Source: Bradyrhizobiaceae bacterium (lineage in GTDB: Bacteria; Pseudomonadota; Alphaproteobacteria; Rhizobiales; Xanthobacteraceae). From it: a DNA stretch of 64,000 bases. The notes under the pieces are model-generated. The model was not told where the DNA came from. It saw only the letters and a program-made list of their open reading frames with translations, and searched no databases. The stretch spans positions 496,001-560,000 of the forward strand of contig JADYXZ010000019.1 of NCBI GenBank assembly GCA_020853885.1, read 5' to 3'. Made by a program: the position numbers and the translations under genes. Each line of letters starts with the position of its first letter. Position 1 is the stretch's first letter. Positions 5,895 to 14,026 of this stretch are shown piece by piece.

Positions 5895-8083
5895 TGGCCG
5901 CCTTCACACCCAGCATGAAACGAGTAGCAGATCTTCTGGCGGCAACGCCGCAGAGCGGCGGGCACTGGACTGAAAGATTGGACGCCCTGGCGCCGCTCGA
6001 CGGCATGGCGATGCTGGCAAACGCACTTGCGCGGAGACGCGAGCCGCGCGAGCCGCAGCAGTCTTCCCGGCGGCCGGCGGTGTTCGTTGGCAAAGGCGGC
6101 GGCGGTGTGCGGCCCGCCGGTGGAACGGGCGGCGGCGGCGCATTGCAAAGCGGCATGTCGCAGTTCGGCGCCGGCCTGGGCAGCCTCATCAAGAACTGGC
6201 GGGCCAACGCGGCGGCAGCAGCAATGCAGCAGCAGGACAACGCGGCAATCAACACGATGATGCAGCCGGTAAGTCCTGGGCCGCAACCGGCGCCCGTGCA
6301 GGTGATCGAGCCGGCGCCAGGGCCAGTTCAAAATCAGATGGCTGCCGTACCGCAGCAAGGAGAAATGCCAGCCTTCGCCAATGCCATTGCTGGCATTGAA
6401 AGCGGCGGGCGCTACGACCTGCTCGGTCCTGTTACGCGCTCCGGTGATCGAGCCTTCGGCAAATATCAGGTGATGGGGAACAACATCGGCCCCTGGAGCG
6501 AGGCTGCGCTTGGCACGCGCCTGACGCCGCAGCAATTCCTTGCCAGCCCGCAAGCCCAGGACGCGGTGTTCCAGCATCGCTTTGGCGAGTACGTGAACAA
6601 GTACGGCCCCGAGGGAGCGGCACGGGCCTGGTTCGCTGGCGAAGGCGGCATGAACGACATGGGCCGCCGCGACCAGATCGGGACGACCGTCGGCGGCTAC
6701 GCGCAGCGGTTCAACAGCGCAATCAACGCGGCGCCTGCCGTGCGCGCTCTCAATGAGAGGATGGGACCGACTGCGCAACCGACATTGGCGCCGTCACCGG
6801 GCGCGTTGCCGAGCAGCATCCCGCTCGCCGCGCAGGCGCCGACGCCGCATCCGTTGGCGGGTTATATGGCCGGAGCAACGCCTGCGGAGATGATGCAGCA
6901 ATCGCAGGTGGCGCCGGCATCCTTCGCTGCCGTCCCGGCCAACGCGCTCGATGTCGGTGCCGTTCCGGCGATGCAGACGCCGGGCGCGCTGCCCTATGCC
7001 GGTCCTGCGCCTGCCTCGCCGGCCGTGCCGATGCCCGTTGCGCGGCCTGCCGGGCCGGTGCCATCGGACCTTGACCGGATTCCCCTCGATCGGATGTTTC
7101 CGAACGATCCCGCCGGGATGGAGCGGGAACGTGCGAGGCGAGAGGCATTGTACGGGCCGGGTGGCATAGCGCCGTCTGCGGCCGGCGGACAGCCATCGCT
7201 TATTTCCCGCGTTGCTTCGGCGCTGCTCAACGTGGGCGGCGCGGGCGGCGCTGTCAGTCCCGCTGGCGGCAACGTGGCGGCGGCGATGGGGGCCCAAGCC
7301 CCGGGCACGCAATTGCCGCCGCGGGTCGCTGCCGCCGTCGAAGTCGTGCAGAACCCAAACAGCGGCGATGCAGCGAAGCAAATCGCGATGATGGTCATCA
7401 AGGAGTATCGCGACAGCCAGAAGCCGAAAGAACCGAAAGACCCGAGCTGGGGCGTTGTCGGGCAAGATCAATACGGGCGCCAGCAGTACGGCTGGGTCAA
7501 TCCGCAATCGCGCTCCGTCACGCCGCACGCGGTTCCGGGCATGGCGCAGGGTGCGCCGGGATTCGACGACGTGGCGAAGCTGCGCAACGAGGTCCGGCAG
7601 TTGCCGAGCTACAAGGCGATGGCAGAGGTCGCGCCTCGCGTGAAGACAATGGCGACCGCTATAGGGCGTGACGACCGCGCTTCGGACCTCTCTTTGGTAT
7701 ATAATCTCGCCAAGATTTTGGATCCTACCTCGGTCGTGCGCGAGAGCGAGGTAAGTCTTGCGCAGAACATAGCCACGATTCCGGAACAGTTCCGCGCGCA
7801 GGTGGAAAGCTTCCTCACGGGCAAGGGGCGGTTGGCGCCGCATGTTCGGGCAGCGATGCTCCGTGAGGCGCTCGGCGCGGCGCAGTCGTTCCAGGACCAG
7901 TTCAATCGGGACGTGGATCAGTACCGCGGCATTGTCCAGCGCAACCGGATGAACGAAGCGGACGTGATCCCCGACTTTGGCGAGCTGCCGGCGCCACCGG
8001 CATTCAATGCACCGCCAGCGGTAGCGGCGCCGACCGTGAACGATATTGACGCCGAATTGCGGCGGCGCGGGGTGATCCCATGA
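5894..8083 (+). CDS. Phage-type large protein with lytic-transglycosylase-like region, 729 aa
   Basis: Residues about 155-275 hold the recognisable part: AIAGIESGGRYDLLG with the putative catalytic Glu at residue 169, FGKYQVM, then TPQQFLASPQAQDAVFQHRF and KYGPEGAARAWFAGEGGM. This matches the SLT/lysozyme-like fold that cleaves the glycan strand of peptidoglycan, common in phage internal virion and tail-tip proteins. Before it is a Gly/Ala-rich low-complexity stretch; after it a long Ala/Pro-rich linker (280-430) and a helical C-terminal domain with ESFLTGKGRLAPHVRAAMLRE. No signal peptide, as expected for a virion protein. It is coupled to the next, 634-residue gene. Likely role: local wall digestion during DNA entry. 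Confidence 0.75.
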   Translation: MAAFTPSMKRVADLLAATPQSGGHWTERLDALAPLDGMAMLANALARRREPREPQQSSRRPAVFVGKGGGGVRPAGGTGGGGALQSGMSQFGAGLGSLIKNWRANAAAAAMQQQDNAAINTMMQPVSPGPQPAPVQVIEPAPGPVQNQMAAVPQQGEMPAFANAIAGIESGGRYDLLGPVTRSGDRAFGKYQVMGNNIGPWSEAALGTRLTPQQFLASPQAQDAVFQHRFGEYVNKYGPEGAARAWFAGEGGMNDMGRRDQIGTTVGGYAQRFNSAINAAPAVRALNERMGPTAQPTLAPSPGALPSSIPLAAQAPTPHPLAGYMAGATPAEMMQQSQVAPASFAAVPANALDVGAVPAMQTPGALPYAGPAPASPAVPMPVARPAGPVPSDLDRIPLDRMFPNDPAGMERERARREALYGPGGIAPSAAGGQPSLISRVASALLNVGGAGGAVSPAGGNVAAAMGAQAPGTQLPPRVAAAVEVVQNPNSGDAAKQIAMMVIKEYRDSQKPKEPKDPSWGVVGQDQYGRQQYGWVNPQSRSVTPHAVPGMAQGAPGFDDVAKLRNEVRQLPSYKAMAEVAPRVKTMATAIGRDDRASDLSLVYNLAKILDPTSVVRESEVSLAQNIATIPEQFRAQVESFLTGKGRLAPHVRAAMLREALGAAQSFQDQFNRDVDQYRGIVQRNRMNEADVIPDFGELPAPPAFNAPPAVAAPTVNDIDAELRRRGVIP

Positions 8084-9984
8084 CGGACCTGCGCAATCTC
8101 AGCACCGAAGAGCTGCTTGCTCTTCGCAACCAGGCGGCGGGCGGCCAGTCGCCGCTTTCGCAGGTGCCGACCGAGCAATTGCTGGCGATGCGCGAGCAGG
8201 CGCAGCAGTCGGGCGGCGTCCTCGATACCGCGCGGCAACTCGGCTACGGCGCGGTCGAAGCCGGCGCTGGCCTAGTCGGTATGCCGGGCGACGTTGGCCG
8301 GCTGATGGATACCGGCATCGATTGGGCGGCGCGCAAGCTCGGTCTTCCAGAGAAAGGCCCGCGCCCGAGCGGCATCCTCCCGACCAGCGGGGAAGTATTG
8401 CAGGCGATCCGCCCGGTCACGGGCGATATGCCGAGGTCGGATTCCACTGTCGGGCAATACGCGCGCACGGTCGGGAATTTCGCGGCGGGCGCGCTTGCTC
8501 CCGGCGGCGTGGCGCGGCGTGCAGCGCAGGTCGTGCTACCGGCCGTGGCAAGCGAGACGGCGGGACGCTATGCCCCGCAAGGCTATGAAGGCCTGGCGAG
8601 GCTTGGCGGCGCTCTTGCCGGCGGTGTTGCGGCCTCGGCGCGGATGCCTTCGATCGGTGCGGCGAGCAGGGCGAACCGTGCGCTTTCCGAAATGGTCACG
8701 CCGCAGACGCAGGCGCGGTTGCGGGAGCTCGGCCCCGACGCGTTCCTGTTCGAAGGCAATCCCACGCTGACACAAACGGCGCAGGGCGTTGTGCAGCGGC
8801 CGGGCGCGGCGGCCGAGCAGTTGCGGTCGGCGGTGACGGCACGGCACAAGCTCGCGCCGGAACGGTTGCAGACGGAGATTCAACAGTCGTTCGGAAGGCC
8901 GGTGGCGCCGTCGCGCGTGCAGACGCGGATCGACAAGGCGCAGCAGGCCCTGGCGCCGGACTATCGGGCGGCCGTGGCGACACAGACGGCGCCGGCGAAC
9001 GTGCGGCCGATTGTCGGTGTGCTCGACGATGAAATCTCCAGGCTGGCCGGCGCGCCGAAAAAGGCGCTGATCGAGATCAAGTCGTTCCTGTTCGACAACG
9101 GCCGCCTGAAAACGAATGCGGACGAGTTGCTTTCCGTTCGCGCGGCTATTGATGACATGGTGCCGCGCTTCGAGGGACAGAAGAATGCGCTCCGCGTCAT
9201 CAGTGAAACGAGGCAAAGCATTGACGACGCCATCCGCCAGGCCGCGCCCGCGGTGAAGGCGGTCGATGCGAGATTCGCCGCACTCGCGAAGCAATCCGAG
9301 TCGCTGGAGAAAGGCGGGCAGATCCTCGCGACGGGCAAGGAAGCGATCCGGCCGAGCGAACTGGCGCAAGCCTTGCGGACGATGTCGCCGCAGCAGCAAG
9401 CGTCACTGCGCATGGGCGCGCGTGCGGAAATTGATCGCGTGGTAGGCACTGCGCTGCATGACATCAATGCGGTTCGGAATCTCGTGAAGGGCGAGGGGAA
9501 GTGGAACTGGAACAAGCTCGCCCAGGTATTCGGTACGCGCGAAGCTGATCGGGTATTCGGGGCCATCGATCGCGAGGTGGCATTCCGGCAGGCGTATGAT
9601 TCACTGATTGCCAATTCGCAAACAGCGCCGCGGCAGGTTGCGGAAGCCATGACCCGCGTGGCGGGCCCCGGCAACCTGACCCCCGAGGCCGCAGGCGCCA
9701 TCGCCGGCCTGACGCTGACGGGTAATCCGGCAGTGGCGGCGGGCGGCGCGGCAATGGTCGGCGGCGTGAAGCGCGGATGGGGCGCATTGGCCAGCGGCGG
9801 CCAGCGCCGGCTCGATCAGGCGCTGGTGCAGCAGCTCGGATCGCAAGGGAATGCCCGCGACCAGATTCTGCAGATACTGCTCAACGACCAGTTTCGCCGC
9901 CGGCAGCAGATGAGCGTCCCGCAGGAACTGGTGGTTCGCGCGCTGCTCGCGGGGCAGGGCGTCAGTGCGGGAGGGGGCCGGTGA
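8080..9984 (+). CDS. Phage internal-virion / DNA-transfer-like protein, 634 aa
   Basis: The N-terminus has an imperfect peptide repeat, LSTEELLALRNQAAG then VPTEQLLAMREQAQQ. Such repeats are, from memory, typical of phage proteins annotated as DNA-transfer or internal virion proteins. Residues 45-190 are Gly/Ala-rich with amphipathic helices (AGAGLVGMPGDVGRLMD, GNFAAGALAPGGVARRA), the rest is helical, and a glycine-rich hydrophobic segment lies near 545-570 (AAGAIAGLTLTGNPAVAAGGAAM), suited to membrane insertion. It directly follows the transglycosylase-like gene with ATGA coupling, so the two probably act together in genome ejection. No structural head or tail genes accompany them in this window. 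Confidence 0.65.
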   Translation: MTDLRNLSTEELLALRNQAAGGQSPLSQVPTEQLLAMREQAQQSGGVLDTARQLGYGAVEAGAGLVGMPGDVGRLMDTGIDWAARKLGLPEKGPRPSGILPTSGEVLQAIRPVTGDMPRSDSTVGQYARTVGNFAAGALAPGGVARRAAQVVLPAVASETAGRYAPQGYEGLARLGGALAGGVAASARMPSIGAASRANRALSEMVTPQTQARLRELGPDAFLFEGNPTLTQTAQGVVQRPGAAAEQLRSAVTARHKLAPERLQTEIQQSFGRPVAPSRVQTRIDKAQQALAPDYRAAVATQTAPANVRPIVGVLDDEISRLAGAPKKALIEIKSFLFDNGRLKTNADELLSVRAAIDDMVPRFEGQKNALRVISETRQSIDDAIRQAAPAVKAVDARFAALAKQSESLEKGGQILATGKEAIRPSELAQALRTMSPQQQASLRMGARAEIDRVVGTALHDINAVRNLVKGEGKWNWNKLAQVFGTREADRVFGAIDREVAFRQAYDSLIANSQTAPRQVAEAMTRVAGPGNLTPEAAGAIAGLTLTGNPAVAAGGAAMVGGVKRGWGALASGGQRRLDQALVQQLGSQGNARDQILQILLNDQFRRRQQMSVPQELVVRALLAGQGVSAGGGR

Positions 9985-10157
9985 TGCTTACTTGGATTCA
10001 TCGCCGCGCGGTCGATAAACAGCGAGCCCAAGAATACATCGCCGCGTTAAAGAGTGTCGTCAGTGACCTGTCGATTTTGGCATCGCCTGCTCAATCAAAG
10101 TCTCCGCAAGAAAGAACATCTCCTGCAAATTTGGAGACTGTTTGCGACGATTCCTGA
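9984..10157 (+). CDS. Short ORF at the end of the chain, 57 aa (uncertain)
   Basis: ATG 9984 overlaps the TGA of the 634-residue gene (TGATG), which argues for translation. Starts MLTWIHRRAVDKQRAQEY. Its second half overlaps the 3' end of the opposite-strand 80-residue gene, and only the first 20 residues look like a folded helix. It may be the truncated 5' end of a longer gene cut by the leftward gene. Low certainty. Confidence 0.3.
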   Translation: MLTWIHRRAVDKQRAQEYIAALKSVVSDLSILASPAQSKSPQERTSPANLETVCDDS

Positions 10158-10302
10158 GGCTCGATCTGGCATCTTCAATGATTGCTCGAATGTCGTCTGC
10201 CGATAGAAGATTCTTGTTGTAGAGCGTTCGCGTCATGGCGATGGTCAAGGTGAGACTAGCCATTGCTCCGGCGCCAATCGTATCTTCCATTTCCCGCCCC
10301 AT
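10060..10302 (-). CDS. Small helical protein, 80 aa, convergent with the main chain
   Basis: Starts MGREMEDTIGAGAMASLTL at ATG 10302, preceded by GGGGGCAG-like purines; a longer frame to 10422 exists but lacks a better start. The body is helical with NLLSADDIRAIIEDARSSL and FFLAETLIEQAM. It looks like a genuine conserved small protein rather than a shadow because its composition is balanced and AT-richer than the high-GC neighbours. It diverges from the 188-residue gene at 10568 across a palindromic site, a layout typical of a phage control switch. Function unknown. Confidence 0.5.
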   Translation of the reverse strand: MGREMEDTIGAGAMASLTLTIAMTRTLYNKNLLSADDIRAIIEDARSSLRNRRKQSPNLQEMFFLAETLIEQAMPKSTGH

Positions 10303-10453
10303 GGTCTGCCCCCTCTGCTTTGGCTGAAATACTGTGCCAATCATGCGGCGGCGGCGGCCCGGCTGGAAGCGGCCAGTTTGGCGTCCTAATGGGCTGACAG
10401 TCAGCCCTCCAAAGCCATGCAATTCCAGTGGGATAACCTTTCCACAGGGGATT

Positions 10454-10473
10454 CATTTCCCAGGCGGGAAATG
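10454..10473. promoter_or_regulatory. Palindromic operator candidate CATTTCCC-N4-GGGAAATG
   Basis: Perfect 8-bp arms at 10454-10461 and 10466-10473. It sits in the 265-base divergent region between the leftward 80-residue gene and the rightward 188-residue gene. Arm length and spacing fit a dimeric helix-turn-helix repressor site. Confidence 0.5.
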
Positions 10474-10567
10474 CTAGATTCGCTTCGCGCGGCTAGGGTA
10501 GCTCCCGAATAGCCCGGATCGCACGCCAGGCCGCCGCGCGTCCCTCTCGTGCGCGCGGTGCGACGCG

Positions 10568-11134
10568 ATGCCTGATGAATTTGATCGTGCTGTTGCTGAG
10601 GCACGATATTGGCGTGACGAAATAATTAGGTTGGGACAGTCCGCACCGAAGGACAAGCCACCGGTCAGGACCGACGCGCTTACCAATGCAAGCCGCAAAT
10701 TTTACGGAGCCCTGTCGCGGTGTTTCAGGGTGGATAGGGATGACCTCAACGGCGAGCCGATGCGGCCATTGCCTTCGGACCTCGCTGGAAACCTAAGCAA
10801 GCTGTTTGACTATCTTGCATGTGGCTCGATACCCGATGCGGTGTTGTGGGTGGCGGACAAGAGGCCGAAGGATGGCCCTACGAAGAGACGAGATATTCAG
10901 GTGGCGGTAGCTTATCTCGATGCCGCCAAACAAAAGAAAATTCATGACCGGACTCCGGTATTGACGGTTCAGAAGGTCTATGGGGTTAAGAACCGAAGCA
11001 CCGTGCAATACTGGATGAAGAAATATCCTATTCCGAGTTCGGGTGACATCTACGGAGATGAACCCGATCGGCTTTACGAGTTGCTTCATAACGCCGGCAA
11101 GAGATTCAAACTGAATAGGTCGGTGAAGCGGTGA
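10568..11134 (+). CDS. Hypothetical protein, 188 aa, possible regulator
   Basis: Starts MPDEFDRAVAEARYW; no strong ribosome site. Composition is clearly less GC-rich than the flanking phage-like genes. The C-terminal half contains TVQKVYGVKNRSTVQYWMKK, which reads like a recognition-helix segment (V..V..VYGVKNRSTVQYW). The protein might therefore bind DNA, and it has a palindrome some 100 bases upstream. The N-terminal half is helical with KFYGALSRCFRVDRDDL. No family can be named. Candidate control gene of the element. Confidence 0.55.
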   Translation: MPDEFDRAVAEARYWRDEIIRLGQSAPKDKPPVRTDALTNASRKFYGALSRCFRVDRDDLNGEPMRPLPSDLAGNLSKLFDYLACGSIPDAVLWVADKRPKDGPTKRRDIQVAVAYLDAAKQKKIHDRTPVLTVQKVYGVKNRSTVQYWMKKYPIPSSGDIYGDEPDRLYELLHNAGKRFKLNRSVKR

Positions 11135-11238
11135 GCAGTTTACCCCCTATGTTTTTTCGACTTCGACAGTCTTTCTAGTTTTGGTTCTACTCCGAACAGA
11201 GCGGCGCAAGTGCGTCCGCTCCAAAGCGGAGAGAACCA

Positions 11239-11433
11239 ATGTCGGAAAGCCCACTTGTTTATTCGTTGAAGGAAGCGTCGCGTCTCGTCGGCATCGGCAA
11301 GACGGGCTTGTATCGTGAAGTCAAGGCGGGTCGCCTGTCGCTTCACAAAGCAGGCAAACGGTCTCTGATCCGCGCCGACGAACTGCGTCGGTGGCTCGAC
11401 TCGTTACCCAAGGTCGAGGCCAAAGCCGCTTAA
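11239..11433 (+). CDS. Excisionase-family HTH DNA-binding protein, 64 aa
   Basis: Clear MerR-like/HTH_17 excisionase pattern: VYSLKEASRLVGIGKTGLYR, then GRLSLHKAGKRSLIRADELRRWLDSL. This domain (AlpA/Xis-like) binds attachment DNA and steers the integrase toward excision, or acts as a small activator. The ATG at 11239 follows GAGAGAACCA. A small hairpin TCCGCT-CCAA-AGCGGA (11215-11230) sits immediately before the ribosome site. A larger hairpin (11452-11486) follows the gene. It is the first gene of the block that ends with the integrase. Confidence 0.85.
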   Translation: MSESPLVYSLKEASRLVGIGKTGLYREVKAGRLSLHKAGKRSLIRADELRRWLDSLPKVEAKAA

Positions 11434-11451
11434 CCATCCCCCAAAATGCAA

Positions 11452-11486
11452 CGGCCGACGCTTCCCGCCAGGAAATCCGTCGGCCG
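11452..11486. repeat. 9-bp inverted repeat after the excisionase gene
   Basis: Arms CGGCCGACG (11452-11460) and CGTCGGCCG (11478-11486) with a 17-base loop, between the excisionase stop and the next ATG at 11507. No T-run; could reduce read-through or fold in the 5' leader of the next gene. Confidence 0.5.
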
Positions 11487-11506
11487 CCACATGGAGATCA
11501 AGAACA

Positions 11507-11707
11507 ATGCGACGTTTAGAGAAAGTAATCCCTGAATTCAAGCCCGCACCGTTCGCAGGAATTCTCCCCCACCATGCCGGCCATCCGTTCCGCCGAGTGA
11601 AGCACCCGGCCGAATTGTTCGATGGCTTCGAGCTCATCGAGCTTGCCGACCGGCGCCGTCACCGATCCGTTGTCCACAAGCGGACGGGAGGCTGGGCGAA
11701 TGTCTAA
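11507..11707 (+). CDS. Hypothetical protein, 66 aa
   Basis: ATG 11507 follows GGAGATCAAGAACA. Sequence MRRLEKVIPEFKPAPFAGILP has no recognised motif; moderately basic with a C-terminal HRSVVHKRTGGWANV. It overlaps the next gene (winged helix) by 8 bases, so it is probably translated. Small early-type gene of the element. Confidence 0.5.
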   Translation: MRRLEKVIPEFKPAPFAGILPHHAGHPFRRVKHPAELFDGFELIELADRRRHRSVVHKRTGGWANV

Positions 11708-11999
11708 GCCGGCCGAATCCATCAAGGTCCGGTTGCCGAGCGGCGCGGTGAAGGAATTCACCGGCCGCGTCGGCTGGACCCTAGCCAAGCTGATCGCCGC
11801 CGGTTCCGCCGGCATATCGTCGGGCGAGCTGCCCGCCGGCCTGCGCTTGTCGCACTACATCTTTCGGCTTCGCCGTGAAGGCGTCGGCATTCTCGCCGAG
11901 CGCGAGCAGCACGGCGGCGAGTACGCGGGCACGCACGCGCGCTACCGCCTCGGTGTCGTCGTGCAGGTTGTCTCCGACGAGATCGGAGCAGCAGCATGA
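11700..11999 (+). CDS. Winged-helix domain protein, 99 aa
   Basis: Start at ATG 11700, inside the previous stop region (8-base overlap). The layout is a short beta segment (IKVRLPSGAVKEFTGR), helices (GWTLAKLIAAGSAGISSGE, LRLSHYIFRLRREGVGI) and a final beta hairpin (AEREQHGGEYAGTHARYRL). This is the winged-helix arrangement of a small family common in alphaproteobacterial islands. Proposed role: DNA-binding control protein acting near the integrase module. ATGA coupling to the next small gene. Confidence 0.65.
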   Translation: MSKPAESIKVRLPSGAVKEFTGRVGWTLAKLIAAGSAGISSGELPAGLRLSHYIFRLRREGVGILAEREQHGGEYAGTHARYRLGVVVQVVSDEIGAAA

Positions 12000-12139
12000 C
12001 GGAGCAAATTGGAACCCGTTCCAAAAAGGTCCGGGGCATGGCCCGTGCCTCCCTAGACCTAATCGAGGCGATGTATGCCGCCGCCGCGGTCGCGCAGCCG
12101 ATCACTGGTAGGGGCAGCAGTTGGGGGGCGCGGCCATGA
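11996..12139 (+). CDS. Very small protein, 47 aa
   Basis: ATG 11996 overlaps the stop of the winged-helix gene and its TGA (12137-12139) overlaps the ATG of the zinc-finger gene. Starts MTEQIGTRSKKVRGMARASLD; the middle forms one helix (SLDLIEAMYAAAAVAQP). Double coupling is the main support. Function unknown. Confidence 0.5.
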   Translation: MTEQIGTRSKKVRGMARASLDLIEAMYAAAAVAQPITGRGSSWGARP

Positions 12140-12732
12140 ACAAGCCCGCAACCCTCCCGCTCGAAGGCGAGCCCGTCAGCAGCCTGGCGCCAAAGTGCCA
12201 GAACTGCGGCGAGCACTTCACCCCGCGCGGCTCCGGCAAGGAGCAGAAATTCTGCAAGCCGGCCTGTCTTCGCGCCTATCACGATGCACCTGAGCGAAGG
12301 AATGCACGTTTGGGCAACGTGCGGGGCTCTGGCACGTTGGAAACGGACTCGGGGGAGGAGATATTCGACCCCACGCCCGAAGCCACTCAGCAGTGTGCGC
12401 TGGCGCTCGCGGGGGCCGGGGCCACGCCCGAGGTTGTCGCGACCTTCGCCGGGCTCGCCGTCCAGGCCAAGGAGGAGGCTTGCGGCGCGCCGACGCCTCG
12501 GCCGAGCCGGACGCAAAAGCCGGATTTCGACTGGAGCGAAGACGACTCGGTCGTCCTGAAGGAGCAGCCGGCGACGGCCGTCTACATCAATCCGAAAGGC
12601 TGCATCGTCATCCGGCAGGAGCAGGGACCGATGGACGACGAGGACAGCTTCGTCTTCATCGCCCCGGAGAACATCGAGCGGCTGATCGTCGAACTGCAGC
12701 ACCTGGACGGGGAGCTCAGGGAGCAGCGATGA
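12136..12732 (+). CDS. Zinc-finger-like protein, 198 aa
   Basis: Residues about 20-43 show a CxxC-x13-CxxxC arrangement (CQNCGEHF ... FCKPAC), a treble-clef or ribbon-type zinc site like those of phage Cys4 proteins. A middle acidic linker follows (GTLETDSGEEIFDP), then a helical unit and a C-terminal beta-rich part (TAVYINPKGCIVIRQEQ, SFVFIAPENIERLIVEL). The last segment reads like a small domain that might bind a partner. ATG 12136 is preferred to the TTG at 12121 because of ATGA overlap with the upstream gene. It lies two genes before the integrase. Function not known. Confidence 0.6.
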   Translation: MNKPATLPLEGEPVSSLAPKCQNCGEHFTPRGSGKEQKFCKPACLRAYHDAPERRNARLGNVRGSGTLETDSGEEIFDPTPEATQQCALALAGAGATPEVVATFAGLAVQAKEEACGAPTPRPSRTQKPDFDWSEDDSVVLKEQPATAVYINPKGCIVIRQEQGPMDDEDSFVFIAPENIERLIVELQHLDGELREQR

Positions 12733-12920
12733 GCCGCGGCCCCTACAGATTCCGCCAGCGCGAAGTTACCCGGGCAATCAAGGCAGCCCGGGCCGCGGGC
12801 GTTGAAATCGGCGCGGTCAAGGTTGACCGGGACGGGGCAATCGTCATCCTTCCCAGATCCCCGAGCTGCAAAGCGCCGGGGCCGGACGAGGGGACGAACG
12901 AATGGGCGGGCATCCAATGA
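12729..12920 (+). CDS. Small basic protein before the integrase, 63 aa
   Basis: ATGA overlaps at both ends (12729 with the zinc-finger gene, 12917 with the integrase). Reads MSRGPYRFRQREVTRAIKAA, then VEIGAVKVDRDGAIVILPR: one helix and a beta hairpin. This compact helix-hairpin form recurs in small proteins next to alphaproteobacterial phage integrases. A role as an integrase helper is a guess from position. Confidence 0.6.
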   Translation: MSRGPYRFRQREVTRAIKAARAAGVEIGAVKVDRDGAIVILPRSPSCKAPGPDEGTNEWAGIQ

Positions 12921-13945
12921 GAAAGCTCCCGAAATACGTTCAGGCATGGACTGATCGGGAAACCGGCCGGACGTATTTCTATTTCAGGAAGCGAGGGCAC
13001 AAGCGCGTGCGCCTGCCTGGCCTGCCCTGGGCGCCCGAGTTCATGGCCGCCCATGAGGCGATGCTCAAGGGCACGCCGATCGAGGTGGCGGCGAAGCGGA
13101 CGTTGCCCGGTTCGTTCTCGGCCTTGTGCGTGAGCTACTACAATTCCGCCGCCTTCAAGTCGCTCGTGCCGAGCACGCAGCGGACCTATCGGCTGGTCCT
13201 TGAAAAAATTCGGTCGGAAGCCGGCGATCTGCGGGTCGCGACGCTGACGCGCAAGGATATTCAGCGCATGACCGATAACCGCGCGTCACCGCGGCCGTAC
13301 AGGGCGCGCTGGTTCCTCAAGGTGATGCGTTCGGTCATGCGTCATGCAGTCACGATCGAGATGCGCGACGACAACCCTTGTCTCGGTGTGCACGGGCCGA
13401 AGCTGAAGTCGAAGGGCTTCCACTCGTGGACCGATGCCGAGATAGAACAGTTCGGGGCGCGGCACCCGATCGGGACCAAGCCGAGGCTGGCCCTGGCGCT
13501 CCTGCTTTATACCGGCCAGCGGCGCGGCGATGTCGTCCACATGGGCAAGCAACATATCGGCCCGAAAGGAATCCGCGTGCGGCAGCGAAAGACCGGGACC
13601 GAGCTTGTGATCCCGGTACATACAGAACTCACGCGCACGATCGAGGCGTCGGCAATCGGCAACATGACCTTCCTGCTCACGGAGCACGGCAAGCCGTACA
13701 CGCCGGCAGGTTTCGGCAATGCGATGCGCGACTGGTGCGACCAGGCAAACCTGCCGCATTGCTCAGCACACGGACTCAGGAAGGCCGCCTGCAGGCGATT
13801 GGCAGAGGCAGGATGCTCGGCCAGCCAGATTGCCGCCGTGAGCGGCCACAAGACGCTGGCCGAGGTCGAACGGTATGTACGCGCAGCGGAGCAGGCACGC
13901 TTGGCTGCAGATGCAATCAGCAAGATTGGCAGAGGAGGAAACTAG
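12917..13945 (+). CDS. Tyrosine recombinase (phage-type integrase), 342 aa
   Basis: Site-specific recombinase that would integrate and excise the element. N-terminal part with YVQAWTDRETGRTYFYFRKRG (arm-type DNA binding), a core-binding helical domain (YNSAAFKSLVPSTQRTYRLV), and the catalytic domain with the first Arg in LYTGQRRGDVVHM, HGLRKAACRRLAE (H-x-x-R), SGHKTLAEVERYVRA with the second His and the nucleophile Tyr. All catalytic residues appear present, so the enzyme is probably active. ATG 12917 is taken from ATGA overlap; ATG 12902 is also in frame. The gene lies directly beside the 3' end of tRNA-Glu, the expected attachment site. Confidence 0.92.
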   Translation: MRKLPKYVQAWTDRETGRTYFYFRKRGHKRVRLPGLPWAPEFMAAHEAMLKGTPIEVAAKRTLPGSFSALCVSYYNSAAFKSLVPSTQRTYRLVLEKIRSEAGDLRVATLTRKDIQRMTDNRASPRPYRARWFLKVMRSVMRHAVTIEMRDDNPCLGVHGPKLKSKGFHSWTDAEIEQFGARHPIGTKPRLALALLLYTGQRRGDVVHMGKQHIGPKGIRVRQRKTGTELVIPVHTELTRTIEASAIGNMTFLLTEHGKPYTPAGFGNAMRDWCDQANLPHCSAHGLRKAACRRLAEAGCSASQIAAVSGHKTLAEVERYVRAAEQARLAADAISKIGRGGN

Positions 13946-13952
13946 AACATCG

Positions 13953-13984
13953 GAGTGTCAAAACCCGCGCTGGGCTTGACACTC
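13953..13984 (+). terminator. Long stem-loop after the integrase, possible terminator or att-flank structure
   Basis: Perfect 9-bp arms GAGTGTCAA (13953-13961) and TTGACACTC (13976-13984) with a second inner CCC/GGG pairing. It begins 8 bases after the integrase stop and ends about 40 bases before the tRNA. It lacks a T-run, so it may serve as a binding site in the attachment region as much as a terminator. Confidence 0.55.
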
Positions 13985-14026
13985 TGCGTAAGAAAGCCGC
14001 GCAAAATGGACGGTGTTGATAACGGG

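Noticed and set aside
3894-9406. Long leftward frames opposite the phage-type genes (for example 3894-4682, 5705-6778, 6794-7843, 8536-9399)
   Set aside because: They are high-GC shadow frames of coupled rightward genes, rich in Arg/Ala/Pro, with no motif and no gene spacing.
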